Program-made: the position numbers and the translations under genes | Notes under the pieces: generated by a model | Databases searched by the model: none | The model's input: only the letters and a program-made list of their open reading frames with translations | What the model was told of the DNA's origin: nothing | In this document: piece after piece, positions 41,555-49,954 of the stretch | Layout of the letters: every line of letters begins with the position of its first letter | Numbering within the stretch: the first letter of the stretch is position 1 | NCBI RefSeq assembly: GCF_047302465.1 | Contig: NZ_CP178621.1 | Location: 2,046,001-2,110,000, forward strand | Reading direction: 5' to 3' | Source: JACMRP01 sp047302465 | GTDB taxonomy: Bacteria; Bdellovibrionota; Bdellovibrionia; Bdellovibrionales; Bdellovibrionaceae | DNA: 64,000 nucleotides

Positions 41555-42169
41555 ATGATAAAGAACCTATTTCCATCCCCTATTTACTATGCCCCTCTTG
41601 CCTCCCGTGGCCTTAAAAAGCTTAATGGCGAGTTGCTTGAGGAAAGTCTCAAATTTAGCCAGATCGATGATGCCGGAATTGAGTGGTCTGAGCAGAACTA
41701 TCGCGGGGGTTATACCTCTTACGGTTCTATCGCACATCTTCATCAGGTCTCAACGACTTTTGAGGATTTGAAAACTCACATCGACAAACATGTCCGCCAA
41801 TACATCAAGTATTTAGAGATGGATGTAGATCCGAAACAAATCCAAATGCGCACCTGCTGGATCAACATTATGCCGGCCGGAGCTTTTCACACGATGCACA
41901 TTCATCCATTGTCGGTGATTAGCGGGACTTATTACGTACAAACACCGAAAAATTGCAGTTCTATCAAGTTCGAAGATCCACGCATGGTGGGCTTTATGGC
42001 CTCCCCGCCAAGAAAGACTAAAGCGCAAGAACGCAATCAACACTTTGTTGAACTAAAGCCTCAAGCAGGGAATCTAGTTCTGTTTGAAAGCTGGATGCGC
42101 CATGAAGTTCCGCAAAATCTCTCGGACACAGAACGCATCAGCATCAGCTTTAACTACGATTGGATGTAG
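41555..42169 (+). CDS. Putative 2OG-Fe(II) oxygenase, TIGR02466 type
   Basis: A 204-residue protein that starts MIKNLFPSPIYYA, the usual start of the TIGR02466 family. The double-stranded beta-helix fold shows FHTMHIHPLSVISGTYYVQ (likely metal ligands) and LVLFESWMRHEVPQN (second His). It ends 2 nt before the ABC ATPase gene and heads a six-gene operon. An upstream-extended start at 41417 has no SD and gives an unlikely N-terminus. The substrate is unknown; role in the operon could be oxidation of the imported compound. Confidence 0.75.
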   Translation: MIKNLFPSPIYYAPLASRGLKKLNGELLEESLKFSQIDDAGIEWSEQNYRGGYTSYGSIAHLHQVSTTFEDLKTHIDKHVRQYIKYLEMDVDPKQIQMRTCWINIMPAGAFHTMHIHPLSVISGTYYVQTPKNCSSIKFEDPRMVGFMASPPRKTKAQERNQHFVELKPQAGNLVLFESWMRHEVPQNLSDTERISISFNYDWM

Positions 42170-42171
42170 TC

Positions 42172-42912
42172 GTGGCAGAATCAACGGTCTTAGAGCTTAA
42201 AAACATCCAAAAAAAGTTCAAGGATCGTGAAGTTCTAACCTCAGTGAATCTCAATTTACATGCCGGAGAGTTTTTGTGCCTTTTAGGCCCCTCAGGTTGT
42301 GGCAAGTCGACTCTTCTAAGATTAATGGCGGGACTCGAAGAGCCTACTCGCGGTGAAGTCATTCGCTCTACCAAAGAATTTGGTTTTGTTTTTCAAGAGG
42401 CGCAACTTTTAGCCTGGCGAAATGTTCTTGAGAACACCCGCTTACCGTTAGAGTTGCAAAAACAGCTATCCCAGGACGAGCAAAACCAAAAAGCCCTTGC
42501 AGCGATTGAAAAGGTTCAGCTAAAAACAGCGGCTGCACAATACCCGCACGAACTTTCAGGCGGAATGAAGATGCGCGTGTCTATCGCTCGCGCTCTTAGT
42601 TCTTCGCCAAAAATTCTTTTTATGGATGAACCGTTCTCAGCCTTAGATGAGGTCACACGCTTTAGCCTGCAAAAACAATTGCGTGCGCTTTGCGAGAAAG
42701 AAAATCTCAGCGTCGTTTTCGTCACTCACTCCAGTTATGAGGCTGCGTTCTTAGCAGACCGGGTTTTGATGATGAGCACTCAGCAAGGCAAGTTTGTCTT
42801 AAACGAGAAGCTTCATTATTCACAAAGCCGAAATGAAGACCTTCGAGCAAGCTCCGAATATCAAACCATGGTCGGAAGACTCAGCCAGAAGATGCAGGAG
42901 GCTTTCTTATGA
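42172..42912 (+). CDS. ABC importer ATPase (SsuB/TauB/ThiZ type)
   Basis: A 246-residue ATPase. Walker A GPSGCGKST, Q-loop in FGFVFQEAQLL, signature LSGGMKMRVSIARAL, Walker B ILFMDEPFSALD, and H-loop VFVTHSSYEA are all intact. The GTG at 42172 follows the previous stop by 2 nt; an earlier TTG at 42160 overlaps that stop. It belongs to the nitrate/sulfonate/thiamine-precursor transporter ATPase subfamily and works with the next two genes. Confidence 0.9.
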   Translation: MAESTVLELKNIQKKFKDREVLTSVNLNLHAGEFLCLLGPSGCGKSTLLRLMAGLEEPTRGEVIRSTKEFGFVFQEAQLLAWRNVLENTRLPLELQKQLSQDEQNQKALAAIEKVQLKTAAAQYPHELSGGMKMRVSIARALSSSPKILFMDEPFSALDEVTRFSLQKQLRALCEKENLSVVFVTHSSYEAAFLADRVLMMSTQQGKFVLNEKLHYSQSRNEDLRASSEYQTMVGRLSQKMQEAFL

Positions 42913-43673
42913 AAAACTCCCGCGTTAATGTGCCAGCACTCGTAAGTTTTGCACTCTTTATTGCCCTCTTTGAGACCGCAGTGCGCTTGAGCTGGATTCC
43001 GGAATATCTTTTTCCGGCACCTAGTACGGTTCTAAATACTTTGTTTGAAAACAAATCGGACTTCACGAAAGCTTTTCTAGAAACTTTGCAAGGGTCCCTT
43101 GCTGGCTTAGTCTTAAGTATTTTGTTTGGTAATTTGTTGGCAGTTTTGTTTTCATTATCCGAGTTCTTAAAAAAATCAATTTTGCCTTTTGCCATTTTCT
43201 TTCAAACCGTCCCAATTATTGCGATTGCTCCACTTTTAGTTATTTATTTTGGTTTTGGTATGCCGACGGTGGTTGCTGCATCGTTTATCGTGTCTGTATT
43301 TCCGATCATTGCAAATACCCTCTTGGGCTTAGAAGGTGTTCCTCGTGCAGAGCTTGAGCTTTTCAAACTCTATGGCGCAAATGCTTGGCAAACCTTATGG
43401 AAGTTAAAAATTCCTTCAGCATATTCTTCTAGCTATGCGGGACTAAAGGTTTCTATCGGGCTTGCAATCATCGGTGCAATTGCTGGAGAGTTTGTCGCAG
43501 GCGGCGGCCTGGGCGCGATGATAGATTCCGCACGCACACAACAACGTATTGATATTGTTTTTGCAGCTCTTGGGTTGTTATCACTTATGGGACTTGGCTG
43601 CATCTTTTTCTTAAAAGTTATTCACAGAACTCTTCAACAGATCAGACCTTACGCTTTGAACTTAAAGGATTAA
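42909..43673 (+). CDS. ABC importer permease (SsuC/TauC/ThiX type)
   Basis: A 254-residue permease with about six membrane helices and the BPD_transp_1 coupling motif near GAIAGEFVAGGGLGAMI (E-A-A-x3-G-like loop). It overlaps the ATPase stop by 4 nt (ATGA). It is a single-subunit homodimer-type permease. Confidence 0.85.
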   Translation: MKNSRVNVPALVSFALFIALFETAVRLSWIPEYLFPAPSTVLNTLFENKSDFTKAFLETLQGSLAGLVLSILFGNLLAVLFSLSEFLKKSILPFAIFFQTVPIIAIAPLLVIYFGFGMPTVVAASFIVSVFPIIANTLLGLEGVPRAELELFKLYGANAWQTLWKLKIPSAYSSSYAGLKVSIGLAIIGAIAGEFVAGGGLGAMIDSARTQQRIDIVFAALGLLSLMGLGCIFFLKVIHRTLQQIRPYALNLKD

Positions 43674-43676
43674 CCT

Positions 43677-44618
43677 ATGAAAATTATGTTACTCAATATT
43701 TTGGTTTCTTTGTCTGCAACGATGGTTTTCGCAGCGACTCCTACAAAAACAAAACTGGCTTTGAATTGGAAAGCAGAACCTCAGTTTGGCGGATTCTACA
43801 CGGCTCAAATCAATGGCGAGTTTAAAAAACGCGGTTTGGATGTCGAAATTCTTGAAGGTGGCTCTGGAACCCCTACGGTGCAAATGTTAGGCGCTAACAA
43901 AGTCGACTATGCGATCGTCAGCGCTGAGGAAATCATCCTAGCGCAAGACCGTGGATCTAAAATCGTCGGTCTTTTTGCAACCTATCAGACAAATCCGCAA
44001 GCAATCATGACTCATGAAGCTCGTGGCTTTAAAACCTTGAAAGACGTATTTGCTTCTGAAGGCGTTCTTTCTGTGCAAAGCGGGCTTTCTTATGCGCAAT
44101 TTCTTCTTAAGAAGTATCCGCAACCTAAAGTGAAAGTCGTGCCGTACTTAGGCGGTATCACTAATTTCGTAAAAGATCCGCAATACTCTCAGCAGTGTTT
44201 CTTTACGTCAGAACCACTATTGGCTGAAAAAGCCGGACTTAAAACAAAAACTTTCCTGGTTTCAGAGGAAGGCTTTAATCCTTATACAACAGTGGTTGCG
44301 GTTTCTGCGGAAACCCTAAAGAAAGATCCAAAGACCTCTAAAGCAATGATCGATGCTATTCGTGCTGGCTGGGAAGAGTATTTAAAAAATCCAGAACCTA
44401 CTAATAAACACATGGCTGGAATCAATAAATCAATGGATGCTGAGACCTTTGCAAAAAGCGCCACAGCTCAGAAATCTTTGATCGAAACGACAGAGACCAA
44501 GCAAAAAGGTCTGGGCTTTATGTCGGAACAACGCTGGCAGGATTTGATCACACAGCTAAAAGATCTTAAAATTATTAAAAAGTCCCTAAACCCTAAAGAT
44601 CTTTATCAAGCAATGTAA
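43677..44618 (+). CDS. Substrate-binding protein, NMT1/THI5-like
   Basis: A 313-residue periplasmic binding protein (signal ending MVFAATPTK). Its N-terminal LNWKAEPQFGGFYTAQ, EGGSGTPTVQMLGANKVDYA and YQTNPQAIMTH match the NMT1/THI5-like family, which includes binding proteins for thiamine pyrimidine precursors, riboflavin and other small ligands. Actual ligand unknown. SD AAGGA 7 nt before ATG; follows the permease by 3 nt. The presence of amine-metabolism type enzymes next to it suggests an amine or amino acid ligand, not necessarily a thiamine precursor. Confidence 0.8.
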   Translation: MKIMLLNILVSLSATMVFAATPTKTKLALNWKAEPQFGGFYTAQINGEFKKRGLDVEILEGGSGTPTVQMLGANKVDYAIVSAEEIILAQDRGSKIVGLFATYQTNPQAIMTHEARGFKTLKDVFASEGVLSVQSGLSYAQFLLKKYPQPKVKVVPYLGGITNFVKDPQYSQQCFFTSEPLLAEKAGLKTKTFLVSEEGFNPYTTVVAVSAETLKKDPKTSKAMIDAIRAGWEEYLKNPEPTNKHMAGINKSMDAETFAKSATAQKSLIETTETKQKGLGFMSEQRWQDLITQLKDLKIIKKSLNPKDLYQAM

Positions 44619-45178
44619 TGGAAATTCGCGAGCTCACACTGAAAGATATTCCGGCCGTTAAAGCCTTTACTGATCAAACTATCGGTAAGAATTATTTTTC
44701 AGAAAAAGAGCTCGAAGAAAACTTTCACAAATCAGTCTCACAAGGAATCATGTGCTCCTTTGTTTTATCAGAGGGGGCAAAGATCTATGGTCTTCGCTTG
44801 GCCTACCCACCAGGCCTTTGGACTAAAGGAAAAGGCAAAAAGCTTCGCAGTGATTTATGGCAAGTTCCTGCAGACAAAGTGGCTTACTTTCAAAGCTTAT
44901 TCTTAGCCTCTGAAGCTCAAGGCCAGGGCTGGGGCCCGAAGCTTTCTGCGGCATCTATTGCAGCTTTCCGCAAACTTGGAGCTGAAGCTATTGCGACTCA
45001 TGCTTGGAAGGAATCTCCGAATAATTCCTCGATGCGCTATTTAACCAAGCAAGGTTTTAAATCTGTCGCAACTCACCCCGAATACTGGATTGATGTCGAC
45101 TATGAATGTGTCTTAGACGGCAAACCTTGCCGTTGTACGGCTGAAGAGATGATCCTACATCTCAAGGAGAAGCCATGA
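44618..45178 (+). CDS. GNAT acetyltransferase with C-terminal CX6CXC motif
   Basis: A 186-residue GNAT-fold protein. The acetyl-CoA pyrophosphate loop is in SEAQGQGWGPKLS. The tail YECVLDGKPCRCTAEEMI carries three cysteines (C-x6-C-x-C), an uncommon addition that could bind a metal. It starts on TAATG overlapping the previous stop by 1 nt, and overlaps the next gene by 4 nt. It probably acylates an amine or sulfhydryl compound brought in by the importer; the substrate is not known. Confidence 0.75.
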   Translation: MEIRELTLKDIPAVKAFTDQTIGKNYFSEKELEENFHKSVSQGIMCSFVLSEGAKIYGLRLAYPPGLWTKGKGKKLRSDLWQVPADKVAYFQSLFLASEAQGQGWGPKLSAASIAAFRKLGAEAIATHAWKESPNNSSMRYLTKQGFKSVATHPEYWIDVDYECVLDGKPCRCTAEEMILHLKEKP

Positions 45179-46353
45179 GTATTTCCTATTGGTTGGATCG
45201 CACGACGAGCTCTTCAAAGAAAACTTACGACTATGTGATTGTCGGTGGCGGGATCGCGGGACTTTCAACCGCTTATTGGCTGCAAAAAGAACAACCGCAG
45301 GCAAAGATCGCCCTTTTAGAAAAGAATCGCATAGGCTTTGGCGCCTCTGGCAGAAACGCAGGCTTTGTAACCTGTGGATCGACAGAGCATTTTATGAAGC
45401 TTAATTCAAAATTCGGAACCACCAAAGCCATCGATATCTGGAAATTCTCTGAAGAAAACCGTCGCCTTTTGTTAGAACAAATCATTGAAGATAAAGCCAG
45501 CGATGTCGATTACCAACAAACTGGATCTTGCACTGTCGCCCCAAGCGATACTCACTGGGAAAAATACAAAGAAATCGCGCAAACGATGAGGACTCATGGT
45601 CTGGATGTTCAAGAAGTCCAGTCAAGCGCGATGGAAAGCGACTATGGCGTCACTGGATTTACTGGGGGCATTGTCTATCGCGGAGATGGATTTGTACATC
45701 CTGTGAAGCTTTTAGAGCGTTTAAAAGCAAAGCTGAAGATAGATATCTACGAGTCTACAGAAGTCTTCAGTATTCAGGATAAAAAACACATTCAAGAAGT
45801 CAAAACGGACCACGGGGTTTTTGAAACTCCGAAGGTTTTATTAACACTCAATGCTTACCTGCCATTGGTCTTGAAAAATTTCGCAAAACTCATCACTCCT
45901 AATCGCGGCCAAATTCTAGTGACTGAACCTCTACCGAAATTCGTAAAGGGACCTTGTTATCTGACGAAATACTTATGTTACTTTCGACAACTACCAACCG
46001 GACACTTGCTGATTGGTGGGTTTAGAAATCTATCGATAGAAACTGAAAATAGCTTGATGGATCAAACGACGGAAGTGATTCAAAAAGCGCTTTTGGATTT
46101 CGTGAAAGATCATTTCAAATACGGCAAAGACGCTAAAGTCGCATACCAGTGGTCTGGCATCATGGGCTTTACGCCCGACGAGCAAATGATGATCGGAGCA
46201 ACACCCAATAATCCTAATATCCACTTGATGGCTGGGTGCTCAGGGCACGGAATGGGTCTTAGTTTTCATGCCGCCAAAGTCTTAGTAGGCAGTCTTTTCG
46301 GCCGCTCAACCCCAGAGCATCTCAATATTCAGCGCTTTAAAGGCTCTTTTTAG
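45175..46353 (+). CDS. FAD-dependent amine/amino acid oxidase (DAO family)
   Basis: A 392-residue flavoenzyme. FAD dinucleotide-binding motif VIVGGGIAGLSTAYWL at residues 20-35, then LLEKNRIGFGASGRNAGF, a segment seen in PuuB/OrdL-type oxidases; the C-terminal FAD-contact AGCSGHGMGLSFH is also visible. Such enzymes oxidise amines or N-methylated amino acids with O2 or a carrier. AAGGAG lies 5 nt before ATG, and the gene overlaps the GNAT stop by 4 nt. Last gene of the operon. Confidence 0.85.
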   Translation: MSISYWLDRTTSSSKKTYDYVIVGGGIAGLSTAYWLQKEQPQAKIALLEKNRIGFGASGRNAGFVTCGSTEHFMKLNSKFGTTKAIDIWKFSEENRRLLLEQIIEDKASDVDYQQTGSCTVAPSDTHWEKYKEIAQTMRTHGLDVQEVQSSAMESDYGVTGFTGGIVYRGDGFVHPVKLLERLKAKLKIDIYESTEVFSIQDKKHIQEVKTDHGVFETPKVLLTLNAYLPLVLKNFAKLITPNRGQILVTEPLPKFVKGPCYLTKYLCYFRQLPTGHLLIGGFRNLSIETENSLMDQTTEVIQKALLDFVKDHFKYGKDAKVAYQWSGIMGFTPDEQMMIGATPNNPNIHLMAGCSGHGMGLSFHAAKVLVGSLFGRSTPEHLNIQRFKGSF

Positions 46354-46463
46354 CCGCCCATAAAGCGCATTTGGCCAAGATTTCGACAGGTTAAATCTCT
46401 TATACCGTTCCACAAATGGGAACAAGGTTTGCTAAACACTTTGCGGATGCGAAGGGTATAAGA

Positions 46464-47099
46464 ATGATCAAAAACTTTTTGGTTTTAGCGAGTGTCTTTG
46501 TTTTGGCGAGCGGAATGGCTTTGCCTCGCGCTGCTTTTGCGCAAGAACAGGATCTTCAACTCACGATTCCTGCCAAAAAGTTCTACAGCCGCCACGCTCT
46601 CAGCGTAGAGACCTTGGGCAAAGGCGGACTTTACTCACTCAATTATGATTATCTAGCATCTTTAAAATCAGCGATCGGTTTTGGCGTTTCCTATCAGTCT
46701 ATCCGTGCGAAGCCGACGGTTTCAGATGCACAAATCGAGTTATTCACCTTACCCGTGTATGCGAACTTTTACTTCCCTTTCCAGGCCCATAGACCTTTCC
46801 TATCAACCGCGGTGACTTTCTTTAAAGCACATGCAACTGCCAACATTGATCTCTCGACCGTTTTCTCGGGCATGAGAATGACTTACTCTGCTGAAGGTGT
46901 CGAGGATCAAGAAATCAGTATCGATAAAGCTGATATGTCGATGGATAATAGCGTGGATTTACTTTTAGCAGTTCCTTCAGTTGGTACTGGTTACGAATAC
47001 AGAACTGCCGATGGCGCCATTTTCAGAGTCCAGGGCTTAGTCTTTGTCTACGACAAAATTTTCCCTTGGGCAGGTTTGAGTTTTGGAGTGGCACTATGA
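46464..47099 (+). CDS. Outer-membrane beta-barrel protein
   Basis: A 211-residue protein with an exported leader (LASVFVLASGMALPRAAFA). The body is alternating polar/hydrophobic strands with aromatic girdle residues (SLNYDYLASLKSAIGFGVSYQ, YANFYFPFQAHRPFLSTAV), the pattern of a small outer-membrane barrel. Start at 46464 has GAAGGG 7 nt upstream. Its stop overlaps the next gene by 4 nt. Specific function unknown. Confidence 0.7.
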   Translation: MIKNFLVLASVFVLASGMALPRAAFAQEQDLQLTIPAKKFYSRHALSVETLGKGGLYSLNYDYLASLKSAIGFGVSYQSIRAKPTVSDAQIELFTLPVYANFYFPFQAHRPFLSTAVTFFKAHATANIDLSTVFSGMRMTYSAEGVEDQEISIDKADMSMDNSVDLLLAVPSVGTGYEYRTADGAIFRVQGLVFVYDKIFPWAGLSFGVAL

Positions 47100-47731
47100 A
47101 GTGGCTGACGCTCGCATTTGCGACACTTCTATTTGTGGCTTGCGATACCAATAAAGAAAATCTTCCTGGAAGCTATAAACTTGCTCCGTCAACCGAAGAA
47201 AAAGACAGCGTCTGGAAAAAATCGTACTCGATGAAGCAACTCAACGTCACGTCAGACAAGACCACTCTTGGTTTTGTTATTTCAGAGGCGGCGAAGTGGG
47301 ATCTCGACTCTCACAAAGGCCAACTTAGCTATTCACTTTCAGTAAAAAATGAAAAACCCGTGATGACACTCAAAGTCTCTATCGGCGAAACTGAAAGTAG
47401 CCAAAGTCAGATCTTGAATAAAGATGCAAAAACTCCGCAAAGCTTTTCTGTGCTTATTAACGACGTAAAAGTTGAAAGCGCCATCATGTGCCGCGAGGAA
47501 AGCTGTAAAACCCTCGTTTTCTCGGTCCGGACGATCCGACAACATCCCGACATCAAATTTAACGCTGCTGCTTATGTTGCACTTTGGGAGATGAGCGAAA
47601 ATGACGGAGTTCTACGTATTGAAAAGGTCGGACACTTAGAAAAGTATGACAGTAAGGATCTGTATAATAATCCTTATTTTATTTTTGATTCTTTATCGAC
47701 CTCGACAAAACTCATATGGCAAACGTATTAA
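47096..47731 (+). CDS. Lipoprotein of unknown function
   Basis: A 211-residue lipoprotein (LLFVACDTN lipobox). Predicted all-beta body; CREESCKTLVFSV holds a close Cys pair. ATGA overlap with the barrel gene upstream and a 16 nt overlap with the barrel gene downstream make a three-gene operon. Position between two barrel genes suggests an envelope complex. Confidence 0.7.
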   Translation: MKWLTLAFATLLFVACDTNKENLPGSYKLAPSTEEKDSVWKKSYSMKQLNVTSDKTTLGFVISEAAKWDLDSHKGQLSYSLSVKNEKPVMTLKVSIGETESSQSQILNKDAKTPQSFSVLINDVKVESAIMCREESCKTLVFSVRTIRQHPDIKFNAAAYVALWEMSENDGVLRIEKVGHLEKYDSKDLYNNPYFIFDSLSTSTKLIWQTY

Positions 47732-48897
47732 AACGTCTTTTTATTCTACTATTTGCAATGCCTGCGTGGTGCCAAGCCTATAGCTATTTTATTCCACAAG
47801 GACAACGCGAAGCCTTGATGGGAAATGTGGGGATCTCGCTTCCATCTTCTGAGGGCGCTCCTATTTATAATCCAGCAAGTGCTGCAGGACTTTCTTCAGA
47901 TAGAATTTCAGCCAGCGGTTCTCTTTTAAATGTCACCTCTACGAAAATGGGGAATGAGAGTAGCTTTAGAGACAAAAGTACGAGCCCCTCATTTTCTCAG
48001 ATCCCGGGTCTTATCACGGGTTATAACAAAACCAGCTGGGGAAATGTCGGATTCTTCATCAACACCGATTACATGCTAAGTTTTGACAAGCTCTTTGCAT
48101 ACAATGAAACCAATTTTACGGGCTATACCGAGTATGAAGCGTCACTAAACTCTTTGAATATCGGAGTGATTTTTGCAAATTCAGCGGAGTTCACAAAAAC
48201 TCTTCAGCTTCATTATGGAATTACAGCAAGCTTAAACTCGTTAGAGATTAAGCAAAGTATATTCTCAAAAACCCATGTCCCGACTGGCAACATCTATACA
48301 GGCTCTTTCGATAACACTAACTCAAAATCGACTAATGTCCTTACACGTCTAGGACTCTTACTGAAGGATTCAAGCTATAGCGTTGGTACTTACTATCAGC
48401 CTCAAGGAAGCGTCATGACTTCCAGCTATAGTAAATTCGCTTACTCCGTTTCATCAAACGGCACTGTCTACGATGAATCGACGAACACCGGTAACGCGCT
48501 GACAACACCAACAAACTATGGACTTGGCGCCAGTATAAACCTGAAATCAACACGAATTCTTTTGGATATCAACATAGTCGAGGGAAGCATCGAAGATCAA
48601 ACTGGCGAAGAAGACATCAAGAAAGATCGTACCGAAGCTGTCGGGTTGGGGCTAGAACAAGCTCTTCAATCCGGAAATAATATTTACGCAGGTGTTAGTT
48701 ACTCTAAGCTACGCTCCGAGAACCCTTCAGATATCTGGTTAGTCTCTGGTGGATTTGACTACAAAATCAGTTTTATCAGAAACTATTTCGGCGCTTACTA
48801 TTCGGCCTACAAAAGCCCGCCTAATGCTCAAACGAATTCTAGCGGCAGCACCGTCTCTTATGCCGGGATCATTCTTGCTTCTCAATACTCGTTTTAA
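47716..48897 (+). CDS. Outer-membrane barrel of FadL-like type
   Basis: A 393-residue exported protein (signal ending WCQAY). After the signal it has IPQGQREALMGNVGISLPSSEGAPIYNPASA, resembling the conserved N-terminal part of FadL/Toluene-porin-like or TIGR-type barrels where the Asn-Pro-Ala segment begins the barrel; strands continue to a C-terminal Phe. The last 16 nt of the upstream gene overlap. Ligand unknown. Confidence 0.65.
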   Translation: MANVLKRLFILLFAMPAWCQAYSYFIPQGQREALMGNVGISLPSSEGAPIYNPASAAGLSSDRISASGSLLNVTSTKMGNESSFRDKSTSPSFSQIPGLITGYNKTSWGNVGFFINTDYMLSFDKLFAYNETNFTGYTEYEASLNSLNIGVIFANSAEFTKTLQLHYGITASLNSLEIKQSIFSKTHVPTGNIYTGSFDNTNSKSTNVLTRLGLLLKDSSYSVGTYYQPQGSVMTSSYSKFAYSVSSNGTVYDESTNTGNALTTPTNYGLGASINLKSTRILLDINIVEGSIEDQTGEEDIKKDRTEAVGLGLEQALQSGNNIYAGVSYSKLRSENPSDIWLVSGGFDYKISFIRNYFGAYYSAYKSPPNAQTNSSGSTVSYAGIILASQYSF

Positions 48898-48898
48898 A

Positions 48899-48932
48899 AC
48901 AAAAGCCCACACCAAAAAGATGTGGGCCTTCA
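48899..48932. terminator. Terminator between converging barrel and BON genes
   Basis: Stem GCCCACA / TGTGGGC with a 9 nt loop; the T-rich flank is better on the minus strand. Confidence 0.7.
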
Positions 48933-48955
48933 AACTCACACAGTGTTTTTAAAAA

Positions 48956-49771
48956 CTAGTGAGGCGTCGTAGTCGTTGTGCTTGAAGCACCGGCTTTCTT
49001 TCCAGCCTGCTGTTGGGCTGAAGGCGAAAGTGAAGAACCCTCTCTTCTCTCACCACGATCTTCTCTAGATTCAGCTCTAGCCTCTTCTCGGCGCACACGC
49101 AGATTGTTAATAATGTCTCTGACGCCCATGGCTCTTTCAACAGCATCTTCAGCCAGATGCTTCATTCTTCTTTCAATGACAGTGCCGGTTAAGGTGACTT
49201 CACCGTCTTTAACTTCAATTTCTACTTCACTAGCATCGACTTCTGGGTGACGAGTTAACAATTCAGAAATTTCCTCTTTGATGCGATCGTCAGAACGCTT
49301 AAAGCCTTTAGGTCCGCGACCAAAGAAGCGACCAATTTCTTCGCGACGATCTTCTCTGCGTTCACGGCGATCATCGTCGTCGCGTCTTGTGCCAAAGGCC
49401 TCACGCACTTCATTTCTCATGGCATCTCTGTGAGAACGCTCTTCACCCACGGAACGATATCCAGGTCCGTTATCTGTGAACCTGGAATTGCCAAGTCCTT
49501 GGTATTCTCGATTTCCATAATCTTCGATGTGATCTCTAACATCAGACAAACGCTCACGAATGTCGTCCCGACGATCCATCCAGCGATCTCTACGATCGCT
49601 ATCCATAGAGTAATCGTCTTCTCTTTCAAATCTTTCACGAATAGAACTCCTCGGACTCTCTGAAGAGCGTCTTTCGTCGCGATCAAATCTGTCGGAGCCT
49701 CTCATGCCACGACGTTCGTTTCTTTCGCCTCTTTCATTTCTGTCTTGTCTATCATGTCTTTGGTGTCTCAT
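48956..49771 (-). CDS. BON-domain protein with long Arg/Asp-rich region
   Basis: A 271-residue protein without a signal peptide. The first ~165 residues are made of Arg, Asp, Glu, Ser and Gly (for example RQDRNERGERNERRG), predicted disordered. A BON domain follows (about 175-240): ASEVEIEVKDGEVTLTGTV ... AVERAMGVRDIINNL. A Ser/Thr tail ends it. BON domains bind membranes or other partners in osmotic-shock and secretin proteins. SD AAGGAG lies 6 nt before ATG at 49771. A 324-residue form from 49930 has no SD. Confidence 0.75.
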   Translation of the reverse strand: MRHQRHDRQDRNERGERNERRGMRGSDRFDRDERRSSESPRSSIRERFEREDDYSMDSDRRDRWMDRRDDIRERLSDVRDHIEDYGNREYQGLGNSRFTDNGPGYRSVGEERSHRDAMRNEVREAFGTRRDDDDRRERREDRREEIGRFFGRGPKGFKRSDDRIKEEISELLTRHPEVDASEVEIEVKDGEVTLTGTVIERRMKHLAEDAVERAMGVRDIINNLRVRREEARAESREDRGERREGSSLSPSAQQQAGKKAGASSTTTTTPH

Positions 49772-49898
49772 TTTTATCTCCTTGTAGTTAAGATGAGTTT
49801 CATCTTCTGAAGGTTCTAAAATGTTCGAGGTGTTCCCGATAATCAAAGAAGGCTGAATACTAAATCCATGAAACAATAAAGACATCCTATGAAATAAC

Positions 49899-49926
49899 AA
49901 AAGGCCACAGCTTCCTGTGGCCTTTG
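49899..49926 (-). terminator. Terminator of the OmpA-type lipoprotein gene
   Basis: Stem AAAGGCCACAG / CTGTGGCCTTT with a 4 nt loop; T-rich run on the minus strand. Confidence 0.8.
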
Positions 49927-49954
49927 ACAAATGTAAATTGAAACAAGACTGTTT

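Noticed and set aside
49417..49686. 89-residue minus-strand frame inside the BON gene region
   Set aside because: Shadow of the Arg/Asp-rich coding sequence.
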